Assembly: GCF_003044565.1 (NCBI RefSeq)
Contig: NZ_POXG01000002.1
Location: 248,001-312,000, forward strand
Length of the DNA stretch: 64,000 nt
Direction of reading: 5' to 3'
Source of the DNA: Neisseria sicca
GTDB lineage: Bacteria > Pseudomonadota > Gammaproteobacteria > Burkholderiales > Neisseriaceae
Below are positions 26,117-35,265 of the stretch, one piece after another. Under the pieces are notes generated by a model that saw only the letters and a program-made list of their open reading frames with translations, ran no database searches and was not told the DNA's origin. The translations under genes and the position numbers were made by a program. Each line of letters starts with the position of its first letter. Within the stretch, counting starts at the first letter, position 1.

Positions 26117-27190
26117 ATGATTACATTGGCCGTAGATGCCATGGGCGGCGACTTAGGTCTCGCAGTTACCGTCCCCGGTGCCCTTGCCTTTTTGAAACAA
26201 CAGCAAGACGTACACCTCATTATGGTCGGCGACGAATCCGCCGTCCGCCAAGCCCTCTCCGCAGCCAACGCGCCGATGGAGCGCATTACCGTACTCCATG
26301 CCTCCGAAGTCGTCGGCATGGACGAAGCCCCGCAGCTTGCCCTGAAAAACAAAAAAGACTCCTCCATGCGCATTGCCATCAACCAAGTCAAAGAAGGCAC
26401 TGCGCAAGCCGCCGTCTCCGCCGGCAACACCGGCGCGCTCATGGCGACCGCCCGCTTCGTCCTCAAAACCATTCCCGGCATCGACCGCCCCGCCATCGCA
26501 AAATTCCTGCCCTCCGACAGCGAACACCTGACCCTCGCCCTCGATTTGGGCGCAAACGTTGACTGCACGCCCGAGCAGCTCGTACAGTTCGCCATCATCG
26601 GCAACGAACTCTTCCAAGCCCTCTACCCGCAAAAAGGCAGCCCGCGCGTCGGCCTGCTTAACGTCGGCACCGAAGACATCAAAGGCACGGACACCGTCAA
26701 ACAAACCTTCAAACTGCTCAAAAGCAGCAAACTGAATTTTATCGGCAACATCGAAAGCAACGGCATCCTGTACGGCGAAGCCGATGTTATTGTCGCAGAC
26801 GGCTTTGTCGGCAACATCATGCTCAAAACCATCGAAGGCGCGGTCAAATTCATGAGCGGAGCCATCCGCCAAGAATTCCAACGCAACCTGTTCAACAAAA
26901 TGGCCGCCGTCGCCGCCCTCCCTGCCCTAAAAGGTCTGAAAAGCAAACTGGATCCGCGCAAATTCAACGGCGCGATTCTGCTCGGTCTGCGCGGCATCGT
27001 CATCAAAAGCCACGGCGGTACAGACGATATCGGCTTCAGCTATGCTTTAGAAGAAGCCTACCACGAAGCAAAATCCGCCAGCCTGTCCAAGATCGAGCAA
27101 GGCGTCGCCGAACAATTCGCCGCATTGGAAGCGATTAAAGCGGAACAAGCCGCTCAAGAAGAACAGCAAGCCGAAGAAACCAAAGTTTAA
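26117..27190 (+). CDS. plsX: phosphate acyltransferase PlsX
   Basis: 357-residue peripheral membrane enzyme converting acyl-ACP to acyl-phosphate for phospholipid synthesis. Begins MITLAVDAMGGDLGLAVTVP, with AVSAGNTGALMATARF, IESNGILYGEADVIVADGF and GAILLGLRGIVIKSHGG in family order. The C-terminus has an Ala/Glu/Gln helix (EQAAQEEQQAEETKV). Many bacteria have fabH directly downstream; here plsX is followed by a DUS terminator, a CREE and the small RNA region instead. Confidence 0.96.
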   Translation: MITLAVDAMGGDLGLAVTVPGALAFLKQQQDVHLIMVGDESAVRQALSAANAPMERITVLHASEVVGMDEAPQLALKNKKDSSMRIAINQVKEGTAQAAVSAGNTGALMATARFVLKTIPGIDRPAIAKFLPSDSEHLTLALDLGANVDCTPEQLVQFAIIGNELFQALYPQKGSPRVGLLNVGTEDIKGTDTVKQTFKLLKSSKLNFIGNIESNGILYGEADVIVADGFVGNIMLKTIEGAVKFMSGAIRQEFQRNLFNKMAAVAALPALKGLKSKLDPRKFNGAILLGLRGIVIKSHGGTDDIGFSYALEEAYHEAKSASLSKIEQGVAEQFAALEAIKAEQAAQEEQQAEETKV

Positions 27191-27232
27191 GGTCTCTGCG
27201 CAAATCCTCCAAGCGTGTTTGCTACATAGGCA

Positions 27233-27269
27233 AAGGGTCGTCTGAAAATGGATTTCAGACGACCCTTTT
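27233..27269 (+). terminator. DUS hairpin terminator of plsX
   Basis: AAAGGGTCGTCTGAAAATGG / GATTTCAGACGACCCTTTT. Confidence 0.8.
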
Positions 27270-27368
27270 GAGTTTGAACCATTCAGTCCATCAACGTTTA
27301 ATTAACCCGACGCAGCCTAGTCTCGTCCTAAAGCACCACCATATGCTTGATCGTCTCCACATCCTCAT

Positions 27369-27525
27369 TATAGTGGATTAAATTTAAATCAGGACAAGGC
27401 GACGAAGCCGCAGACAGTACAGATAGTACGGAACCGATTCACTTGGTGCTTCAGTACCTTAGAGAATCGTTCTTTTTGAGCTAAGGCGAGGCAACGCCGT
27501 ACTGGTTTAAAGTTAATCCACTATA
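27369..27525. repeat. Correia repeat enclosed element, long form
   Basis: 157 bp with intact ends and middle segment (one TTTTT variation in the IHF-side part). It lies about 130 bases upstream of the small RNA promoter. Confidence 0.95.
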
Positions 27526-27656
27526 CAACGCTTCAAACCGATACAACTTAATACGCTTTTATCTCCATTGTCTCCGAACATCACCAACACCACTCATTAA
27601 ATCTTATTATTTTTCATAGCATTAAGTGCAATTTACAATTTCTTATCTTTTTAGTA

Positions 27657-27684
27657 TTGATAATTATTTCTATTAGCGTATAAT
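27657..27684 (+). promoter_or_regulatory. sigma-70 promoter with overlapping Fur-like box
   Basis: TTGATA (-35, 27657-27662), 16-base spacer, TATAAT (-10, 27679-27684). The spacer region GATAATTATTTCTATTAGC (27659-27677) matches about 13 of 19 bases of the Fur consensus. It drives the transcript ending at 27857. Confidence 0.6.
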
Positions 27685-27690
27685 CAAAAC

Positions 27691-27857
27691 CACTCGGAAG
27701 CCGTCCGCTCCGAGCCATTAAACGACAGATTATCCCCTCTTCTTTTGTCTCATTACCTCTGGAGTGCGCATATACGAGAAATACCGTTCCCATTTATATC
27801 AGATACTCAAAACCGAAAAACACAAAACCCGCTATCTCGACAGCGGGTTTTGTGTTT
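27691..27857 (+). ncRNA. nrrF: probable iron-regulated small RNA NrrF
   Basis: About 165 bases between a clear promoter with a Fur-like box and a strong terminator, with no reading frame. Size, promoter type and terminator fit NrrF, the Fur-repressed small RNA of pathogenic Neisseria that, when iron is scarce, pairs with sdh and pet messages with Hfq. A short A-rich single strand (CTCAAAACCGAAAAACAC) precedes the terminator, suitable for Hfq. Identity is inferred from layout and partial recall of the sequence, not from an alignment. Confidence 0.6.
27818..27857 (+). terminator. terminator of the small RNA
   Basis: AACACAAAACCCGCT (27819-27833) pairs perfectly with AGCGGGTTTTGTGTT (27842-27856), with T residues on the 3' side. 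Confidence 0.9.
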
Positions 27858-27898
27858 GTATGGATAGCGAAACGGAATCCCCGTCAAACTGAGCATTG

Positions 27899-28004
27899 TA
27901 TAGTGAATTAAATTTAAACCAGTACGGCGTTGCCTCGCCTTGCCGTACTATTTGTACTGTCTGCGGCTTCGTCGCCTTGTCCTGATTTTTGTTAATCCAC
28001 TATA
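27899..28004. repeat. Correia repeat enclosed element, short form
   Basis: About 106 bp, left end TATAGTGAATTAA (one change), right end TTAATCCACTATA. It lies 42 bases after the small RNA terminator. Confidence 0.93.
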
Positions 28005-28060
28005 AAAAGCCAAACTGGCGAAAGCCCCTCTTCCGATGACACCTTTTCATTCATGGACAA

Positions 28061-28101
28061 AAGCTCGTCTGAAATGGAAATCTCCGATTTCAGACGACCT
28101 C
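28061..28101. terminator. DUS-like hairpin
   Basis: AGCTCGTCTGAAAT (variant) and GATTTCAGACGACCT (standard). Confidence 0.6.
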
Positions 28102-28133
28102 TAACCAAACATCCAAAAAGCGAACCCTAATAT

Positions 28134-28180
28134 AAAACGTCGTCTGAAAACCAGATATCCGGTTTTAAGACGACGTTTTT
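28134..28180 (-). terminator. variant DUS hairpin, mtr operon terminator
   Basis: AAAACGTCGTCTGAAAACC and GGTTTTAAGACGACGTTTTT form a long stem 24 bases beyond the mtrE stop. Confidence 0.75.
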
Positions 28181-28203
28181 AATGCCGTTTATTTCAAACA
28201 GTC

Positions 28204-29622
28204 TTACTGCTGCGCGGCTGACTGGCCAACGGTTTCGCGTTTCAAACCGCCGCCGAGTGCTTTATAGAGGTCGGCGAGGTTTTCGAGGCGGGTAAGCTGG
28301 TTGGCAAGCAACGCGGTTTCTGCGCCATAGCTGCTGCGTTCTGCGTCAAGCAGGTCAAGGGCGTTGGATACGCCGTGTTTGTAGCGCAGATTGATGAGAC
28401 GCAGGGTGTCGTTGTAGGCGCGGCTTTGTTTGTTTAGCGCGGCGTAGCTCTTGTCGAGTTGCTCGCGTGCGACCAAGGCGTTGGATACGTCTTGGAAAGC
28501 GGCTTGGACGGCGGCTTCGTACGCGACGATTTGCGCCTCTTTACGCAGCGTGGCTACGTCAAGATTCGCTTTGTTGCTACCCCAGTTGAAAATCGGCAGG
28601 GTAATGGAGGGGGCGAACGACCAAATGCCTGTACCGCTTTTGAAAAGACCGCTCAACTCGCCGGACGCTGTGCCGACCGAACCGGTCAGGCTGATGGTAG
28701 GGAAGAAGGCGGCACGCGCTGCGCCGATGTTGGCATTGGCTTGTTTGAGCAAGTGTTCTGCGGCGCGGATGTCGGGACGGTTCAGCAGCACTTCGGAACT
28801 CAAGCCGGCAGGCAGTCGGGTGATTTTGAACTGTTTGCTCAAAGGCAGCGCGGCAGGCAGGTCTTCCGGCAGGGGTTGGTTAATCAGGGTCGCCAAGGCA
28901 TTGCGGGCCTGTTCGCGATTTTTGACGGCGTTCGCGTAATCGGCTTTGGCGGATTCAATCAGGGCTTCCTGTTGACGCAAATCGACGGCGGAAATCACGC
29001 CTGCTTTGTGGCGCATTTGGGAAAGTTTGTAAGTGGTTTCGCGGGTTTTAAGCACGCGCTGCGCCAATGCCATCGATTCTTGGGCGTACAGTTCGTTGAA
29101 ATGGGCTTTAGCAACGGCGGCAATCAAGGCAAGGTGAGCGGCATCACGGTTCGCAGCTACGCTGAAATAACCTTGCAATGCGGCTTGGCTGTTGCTGCGG
29201 ACACGTCCGAAAAGGTCCAGCTCGTAGGCTGCCGCGCCCAAACCGACGGTGTATTCGCTGCGGGTAACGCCGCCGCTCAAACTGCCTACCCGAGTTCCGG
29301 TACCGCTGGCGTTGATGCTCGGCAGCAGGTCGTTGCGGGCAATCATGTATTGTTTGCGGTAGATTTCGGCGTTCAATGCGGCGGTGCGCAAGTCGGTATT
29401 GCGTTCCAACGCGATGTCGATAAGGCGGTGCAGGCGCGGGTCGGCAAAGAAGTCCTGCCAGCCCAAGTCGGCGGCGCGGATACCGTCGTCGAAGGTGTCG
29501 TATTTGAAGGTTTCGGCAACTTCAACCTGCGGTTGTTCGTATTTCGGGATCATGGTACAGGCGGACAGCGCGACGGCTGCGGCGACGGTACTCAATACCG
29601 TTTTGAATGTCTTTTTGTTCAT
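28204..29622 (-). CDS. mtrE: MtrE outer-membrane efflux channel
   Basis: 472-residue TolC-family outer-membrane lipoprotein, exit duct of the MtrCDE pump. The signal peptide ends in lipobox LSAC (Cys about 22). The two outer membrane efflux repeats cover about residues 60-260 and 270-460, with LPSINASGTGTRVG and FPTISLTGSVGTASGEL in the equivalent positions. AAGGATTCC precedes the ATG. Last gene of mtrC-mtrD-mtrE, set off from mtrD by a DUS hairpin. Confidence 0.96.
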   Translation of the reverse strand: MNKKTFKTVLSTVAAAVALSACTMIPKYEQPQVEVAETFKYDTFDDGIRAADLGWQDFFADPRLHRLIDIALERNTDLRTAALNAEIYRKQYMIARNDLLPSINASGTGTRVGSLSGGVTRSEYTVGLGAAAYELDLFGRVRSNSQAALQGYFSVAANRDAAHLALIAAVAKAHFNELYAQESMALAQRVLKTRETTYKLSQMRHKAGVISAVDLRQQEALIESAKADYANAVKNREQARNALATLINQPLPEDLPAALPLSKQFKITRLPAGLSSEVLLNRPDIRAAEHLLKQANANIGAARAAFFPTISLTGSVGTASGELSGLFKSGTGIWSFAPSITLPIFNWGSNKANLDVATLRKEAQIVAYEAAVQAAFQDVSNALVAREQLDKSYAALNKQSRAYNDTLRLINLRYKHGVSNALDLLDAERSSYGAETALLANQLTRLENLADLYKALGGGLKRETVGQSAAQQ

Positions 29623-29633
29623 AAGGATTCCTT

Positions 29634-29678
29634 GAGGTCGTCTGAAATCCGTGTTTCAGGTTTTCAGACGACCTTTTT
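29634..29678. terminator. DUS hairpin between mtrD and mtrE
   Basis: GAGGTCGTCTGAAATCC / GGTTTTCAGACGACCTTTTT. Inside the operon it may attenuate mtrE relative to mtrD. Confidence 0.65.
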
Positions 29679-29680
29679 GC

Positions 29681-32600
29681 TTAGTGCTTGTTGTCCGTAT
29701 TTTGATCTTCGAGGGAAATCATGCCCGCTTCGGCAGCGTGTTTTACTGCCATTTCATGTTCGCGCTGAGTTTCCTTGAAGAATTTACGCACGATGACATA
29801 AAAGAGCGGCACAAGGAACACGGACAAAATCGTACCGATCAACATGCCCCAGAACACAGTCGTACCGATAGCACGCTGGCTGGCAGAGCTGGCACCGCTG
29901 GCAACATACAGCGGAACCACGCCTAAAATGAAGGCAAACGAGGTCATGATAATCGGACGGAAACGCAAGTGTGCAGCGGCAAGCGCGGCTTCAATCGCGC
30001 TCTTACCCTGCGCTTGCAGGTCTTTGGCGAACTCGATAATCAAAATCGCGTTTTTCGCACTCAAACCCATCACCGTAACGAAACCGACTTGGAAGTAGAT
30101 ATCGTTGGCGTATGCCGGAATACTGCCCAGCAGCGCTTCAAACATATTGCGCCCCGTAACGCCCAATGCCGCGCCAATCAAGCCCAACGGAATCACAAGG
30201 ATAACTGCCAACGGGATAGACCAGCTTTCGTACAAAGCAGCCAATACCAAGAATACAGCGGCAGCGGCCAATGCGTACAACACGACGGTTTGCGAGCCGC
30301 CTTTGGCCTCTTCACGAGACTGGCCGCCCCATTCCAGACTGTAACCGCCGCCCATGTCATCAACCATTTGCTGTACCGCAGCCATGGCCTGACCGGAAGA
30401 TACGCCATTAACAGGCGAACCGGAAAGCTCCATTGCAGGATAACCATTGAAGCGGACGCTTTGTTCCATACCGTTTACCCAAGAAACAGTAGCAATGGTA
30501 GAAAGCGGTACGGCAACACCGGATTTATTCGGCACGGTCAAGTTCAGAATATCGGCAGGCTGCATACGGGCACTCGCATCAGCTTGTACCATCACGCGTT
30601 GCAGACGGCCTTGATTCGGGAAGTCGTTTACATAAGACGAACCCAAAGAAGAAGCCAAAGCAGTACGGATGTCAGAGAACGAAATACCTTGTGCAGCTGC
30701 GGCAGAGCGATTGATGTCGATTTTCAACTGCGGCGCATCTTCCAAACCGCTCGCACGAACGGTACTTGGGTTAAACAAACCGCTTTTGCGCATTTTGTCA
30801 ATCAGCTCATTGCGCTTGGCCAACAATGCAGCATGGCCGCTGTTGTTACGGTCTTGCAGGTAAATCGTCAAGCCGGAACCTGTACCCAATTCCATAATGG
30901 CTGGAGGCACAATCGCCAAACCGAAACCGTCTTTCAGCGTAGCCATCATCATACCGGTCAACTTACCGGAAATAGAAGTCGCATCGCTGCCCGGAGCAGT
31001 ACGTTCGCTCCAATCTTTCAGAATGACAAAGCCCAAAGCCATGTTTTGACCGGAGCCTGAAAAACTGAAGCCGGAAACGGTAATAATGTTCTCAATCTCA
31101 GGTATAGATTTTGCCAGTTGAGTGATTTGAGCCAAAGTTGCATCGGTACGCTCTTTGGTTGCACCGGCAGGCAATTGTACGCTCAACATCAAGTTACCTT
31201 GGTCTTCAGACGGCAAGAAGGAAGTCGGCAGACGCATAAACAGGAATACGCCCACAACAGTCAAACCAATATAGACAACCATCATGCGCAAAGTCTTGCG
31301 CAAGACTTTGGCAACCCAGCCTTCATAGCCGTGTGTCCAGTTGTCAAATTTTTTGTTAAACCAACCGAAGAAACCTTTTTTCTCTTCGTGATGACCCTTC
31401 TGAATCGGTTTGAGCATGGTGGCACACAATGCCGGAGTCAGCGTCAAAGCAAGGAATGCGGAGAAGCCGATCGATGCCGCAATGGTCAGGGCAAACTGTT
31501 TGTAAATGTTACCGGTTGCACCGCTAAACATCGCCAGCGGCACAAATACAGACATCAACACGGCAGTAATACCGATTACCGCACCGGAAATCTGACCCAT
31601 CGCTTTTTTGGTTGCAGCCTTAGGCGACAGACCTTCGCTCGCCATAATACGCTCAACGTTTTCAACGACCACAATCGCATCGTCGACCACAATACCGATC
31701 ACCAATACCATCGCAAACATGGTCAATACGTTAATCGACATACCCATGTATGAGATAAAGGCAAAACCGCCCAACAGGGAAATCGGTACAACAATGGTCG
31801 GAATCAGCGTATAGCGGATGTTTTGCAGGAAGAGATACATCACTAAGAATACCAAAACAATGGCTTCCAAAAGCGAATGGATCACTTTCTCAATCGAAAT
31901 TTCCACAAATTTGGAAGTATCGTAAGGAACTTTCCAGCTCATGCCGTCTGGAAAATACTTCTGCAAAACCGCCATTTTTTCTTTTACTGCAGTCGCCGTT
32001 GCCAAAGCGTTACCGCTGTTAGACAGCATCACTGCCATACCGGTGGTGTTCACGCCGTTCAAGCGTGTAGAAGTAGAATAGTCCTGCATACCCAAGCTGA
32101 CTTTGGCAACGTCTTTCAGATAGACGTTCGAGCCGTCAGTATTGGATACCAAAATGATGTTGCCGAACTCTTCAGCAGTGCTCAGCTGACCTTGCGCTGT
32201 AACGGTCGCCGAAATGGTCTGACCTGCAGCCGCCGGCAAAGAACCGATGGAGCCTGCTGAGATTTGAATGTTTTGTGTCGCAAGCGCATTGGTTACCGTT
32301 GCAAAAGACAGGTTGTAGTTTTGCAGTTTTTTCGGGTCAACCCAAATACGCATGGCGCGTTGCGCACCAAACAATTGTACCTGCCCTACCCCGTCGATAC
32401 GCTGCAGTTCAGGAATGATATTGCGCTGGGCGTAATCGTTCATTTCCTCAATGGATTGCTTTTCAGAAGAAAGCATGACCACTTGCAAGAAGTTGGAACG
32501 CGCTTTAGATACGGTTACACCATATTGCTGTACGGTAGACGGCAATGTGGACAACACTTCCGACAATTTGTTCTGCACGTCCACCTGCGCCAAATCTTCA

Positions 32601-32896
32601 TCGGTCTCAGGTGTAAACGTCAGACTGACGCTGCCGCTGCCGCTGGAATTGGCAGAAGTCGTCATATAGTCCAAACCTTCCACACCGTACATATTACGTT
32701 CGATAACGGCCAGTACGCTGTCTTCCATTACCTGAGCAGAAGCGCCCGGATAAGTAGCGCGCAAAGTAATGGTCGGTGCAGCAACGGACGGATATTGGGA
32801 AATCGGCAGTTTTTGAATGCCGAAAATACCCGCTGCGATGATAAAAATCGCAATCACCCATGCAAAAATGGGGCGGTCAATAAAAAACTTAGCCAT
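29681..32896 (-). CDS. mtrD: MtrD RND multidrug efflux transporter
   Basis: 1071-residue inner-membrane proton-driven pump of the HAE-1 RND family, typical length, with 12 membrane helices and two large periplasmic loops. It starts MAKFFIDRPIFAWVIAIFII; the proton-relay Asp pair is in VIGIVVDDAIVVVENVER, and FLPSEDQGN starts the second half. In gonococcus it expels hydrophobic drugs, bile salts, macrolides and antimicrobial peptides. It lies 11 bases downstream of mtrC. Confidence 0.98.
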   Translation of the reverse strand: MAKFFIDRPIFAWVIAIFIIAAGIFGIQKLPISQYPSVAAPTITLRATYPGASAQVMEDSVLAVIERNMYGVEGLDYMTTSANSSGSGSVSLTFTPETDEDLAQVDVQNKLSEVLSTLPSTVQQYGVTVSKARSNFLQVVMLSSEKQSIEEMNDYAQRNIIPELQRIDGVGQVQLFGAQRAMRIWVDPKKLQNYNLSFATVTNALATQNIQISAGSIGSLPAAAGQTISATVTAQGQLSTAEEFGNIILVSNTDGSNVYLKDVAKVSLGMQDYSTSTRLNGVNTTGMAVMLSNSGNALATATAVKEKMAVLQKYFPDGMSWKVPYDTSKFVEISIEKVIHSLLEAIVLVFLVMYLFLQNIRYTLIPTIVVPISLLGGFAFISYMGMSINVLTMFAMVLVIGIVVDDAIVVVENVERIMASEGLSPKAATKKAMGQISGAVIGITAVLMSVFVPLAMFSGATGNIYKQFALTIAASIGFSAFLALTLTPALCATMLKPIQKGHHEEKKGFFGWFNKKFDNWTHGYEGWVAKVLRKTLRMMVVYIGLTVVGVFLFMRLPTSFLPSEDQGNLMLSVQLPAGATKERTDATLAQITQLAKSIPEIENIITVSGFSFSGSGQNMALGFVILKDWSERTAPGSDATSISGKLTGMMMATLKDGFGLAIVPPAIMELGTGSGLTIYLQDRNNSGHAALLAKRNELIDKMRKSGLFNPSTVRASGLEDAPQLKIDINRSAAAAQGISFSDIRTALASSLGSSYVNDFPNQGRLQRVMVQADASARMQPADILNLTVPNKSGVAVPLSTIATVSWVNGMEQSVRFNGYPAMELSGSPVNGVSSGQAMAAVQQMVDDMGGGYSLEWGGQSREEAKGGSQTVVLYALAAAAVFLVLAALYESWSIPLAVILVIPLGLIGAALGVTGRNMFEALLGSIPAYANDIYFQVGFVTVMGLSAKNAILIIEFAKDLQAQGKSAIEAALAAAHLRFRPIIMTSFAFILGVVPLYVASGASSASQRAIGTTVFWGMLIGTILSVFLVPLFYVIVRKFFKETQREHEMAVKHAAEAGMISLEDQNTDNKH

Positions 32897-32907
32897 GGAT
32901 GCCTTCC

Positions 32908-34197
32908 TTATTTAGCCGCAGATGCCGGTTTGGCTTCAAAGGTCATCTGAACGTCTTTTTTCGCTTCGGAAGCAGCTTTCGGAGCAGCTCCGGCAGCAGA
33001 TGCCGCCGCATTTTCAGGAGATGTCCATTCTTTAGGCGTTACCTTTTTCGCGCCACTCATGGCGGCGATACTGGTGCCGTCCACAACGACTTTGTCGCCG
33101 TCGTTCAGACCCGCAGTGATAATCCAGTTGGTTCCCTGCTGCTGGGTGACTGTTACCTCGCGCGGCTCCATTTCGCCTTTGGCGTTCACAATCGTTACAG
33201 TATCTTTCGTACCGCGCGTTACTGCCTGCTGCGGCACGACGAAGGCATTGTCGGCAGCCACTTGTTCCATCAAGACGCGCACATAAAGACCGGGCATCAG
33301 GATATTTTTGTCGTTCGGCACTGAAGCGCGCAGCGTGATTTGTCCGGTCGTTTCGTTAACAGACGGATCGGAGAACAGCAAACGGCCTTTATGAGGATAA
33401 ACTTCGCCGTTGTCGAACTTGATGCCCACTTCAATCGCACCGTCCACGCCCGACAGCTTGCCCTCGGCAACCTGTTGGCGCAGCTTCATTACTTCGGTCG
33501 CAGATTGAGTGATGTTCACATACATAGGATTGGTTTGGCGGATGGTTGCCAGAACGGTCGTATCACCCGCGTTCAACAGCGTACCTTCGGATACTTTGGA
33601 CTGCCCGATGAAACCTGAAATCGGCGCGGTAATGCGCGCCCTGTTCAGATTGATACCGGCAGATTTAATCGCCGCCTGAGCCGCTTTGACGCTTGCTTCG
33701 GCAGAACGTTTCGCCGTTACCGCCGCATCGTAGTCCTGTTTACTGATGGCATCGGCGGCAACCAGCGGCTTGTAACGCGCCAAGTCGGCATTGGCTTTGG
33801 CAAGGGTTGCCTGCGCGCTTGCCAACTGGGCGCGCGAGCTTTCCAGATTTGCTTCATAGGTGGAACTATCGATTTGGTAAAGCGGCTGTCCGGCGCGGAC
33901 ATAGCTGCCCTCTTGGAACAGGCGTTTTTGGATGATGCCACCTACTTGCGCGCGGACATCCGCCGTACGCAGCGACTCCAAACGGCCCGGCAATTCGGTC
34001 GTCAACGCAACAGTTTCAGGATGGACGGTAACGACACCGACCATAGGAGCAGGAGCTTGTTGTGCCGCTGCCTGCTGCCCTTTTCCATCTTTTGCACCCT
34101 GCGCCGCATCGGTTCCTTTGTTACACGCCGAAAGAGCCAATGCGGTAGCGGCAGCGATTGCCGCAATGCGCATCACCTTAGAAGCATCAAAAATCAT
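32908..34197 (-). CDS. mtrC: MtrC membrane-fusion lipoprotein
   Basis: 429-residue periplasmic adaptor linking MtrD with MtrE. The signal peptide is followed by lipobox LSAC (Cys 25). The HlyD-type body matches gonococcal MtrC closely: GVVTVHPETVALTTELPGRL, RTADVRAQVGGIIQKRLF, GFIGQSKVSEGTLLNAGD and the Lys/Ala-rich tail. First gene of the operon, transcribed from the promoter at 34358-34386 that faces mtrR. Confidence 0.97.
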   Translation of the reverse strand: MIFDASKVMRIAAIAAATALALSACNKGTDAAQGAKDGKGQQAAAQQAPAPMVGVVTVHPETVALTTELPGRLESLRTADVRAQVGGIIQKRLFQEGSYVRAGQPLYQIDSSTYEANLESSRAQLASAQATLAKANADLARYKPLVAADAISKQDYDAAVTAKRSAEASVKAAQAAIKSAGINLNRARITAPISGFIGQSKVSEGTLLNAGDTTVLATIRQTNPMYVNITQSATEVMKLRQQVAEGKLSGVDGAIEVGIKFDNGEVYPHKGRLLFSDPSVNETTGQITLRASVPNDKNILMPGLYVRVLMEQVAADNAFVVPQQAVTRGTKDTVTIVNAKGEMEPREVTVTQQQGTNWIITAGLNDGDKVVVDGTSIAAMSGAKKVTPKEWTSPENAAASAAGAAPKAASEAKKDVQMTFEAKPASAAK

Positions 34198-34357
34198 TGA
34201 TTTTCCTATCTAGATAATTGTTATGAAGTTTCACTATATACTTTGTTATTGTAGCCGATTTTTGGTTCCGAAAACAACAATCGCCTGCTTCAATATCTGA
34301 AGCAGGTCGTCTGAAAAAAGAGTTTATATTTGAGAGCCAATCTCAATTACAGGCGTC

Positions 34358-34401
34358 ATTATACATACATGCTTGCATGGATACAAAGTATTTTTTATAA
34401 T
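34358..34401. promoter_or_regulatory. overlapping divergent mtrC / mtrR promoters and MtrR operator
   Basis: mtrR (+): TTGCAT (34373-34378), 17 bases, TATAAT (34396-34401). mtrC (-): TTGTAT (34386-34381), 17 bases, TATAAT (34363-34358). The two -35 regions interlock. ATACATACATGCTTGCATGG is very close to the gonococcal MtrR site. The spacer between the mtrR boxes (ACAAAGTATTTTT) stands where gonococcus has the 13-bp inverted repeat whose one-base loss raises mtrCDE; here it is an imperfect repeat. No CREE is inserted, unlike many meningococci. Confidence 0.8.
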
Positions 34402-34419
34402 CCCCAACATTCCACTTAA

Positions 34420-35070
<651 letters not shown>

Positions 35071-35084
35071 CGGAGCGCACGCAA

Positions 35085-35132
35085 AGAGGTCGTCTGAAAA
35101 CACAAACATCACACGTTTTCAGACGACCTCTT
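35085..35132 (+). terminator. DUS hairpin terminator of mtrR
   Basis: AGAGGTCGTCTGAAAAC and CGTTTTCAGACGACCTCTT. Confidence 0.75.
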
Positions 35133-35208
35133 CTTGATTTGGGCAGGCGTTTGACTATTGTGAATCCACTCGATAAACAAACAACGCCGGAACAATAGCC
35201 ACTTAACA

Positions 35209-35253
35209 AAAACGTCGTCTGAAAACCCTTTTCAAGTTTTCAGACGACGTTTT
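35209..35253 (-). terminator. variant DUS hairpin, ettA terminator
   Basis: AAAACGTCGTCTGAAAAC and GTTTTCAGACGACGTTTT, placed 13 bases after the ettA stop on the minus strand. Confidence 0.75.
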
Positions 35254-35265
35254 CTTATTTTCCTA

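Noticed and set aside
28459..29778. 439-residue + strand ORF over mtrE
   Set aside because: Antisense of mtrE, runs through its stop region and a DUS hairpin; no recognisable domain.
29969..31060. 363-residue + strand ORF over mtrD
   Set aside because: Antisense shadow of a conserved RND transporter.
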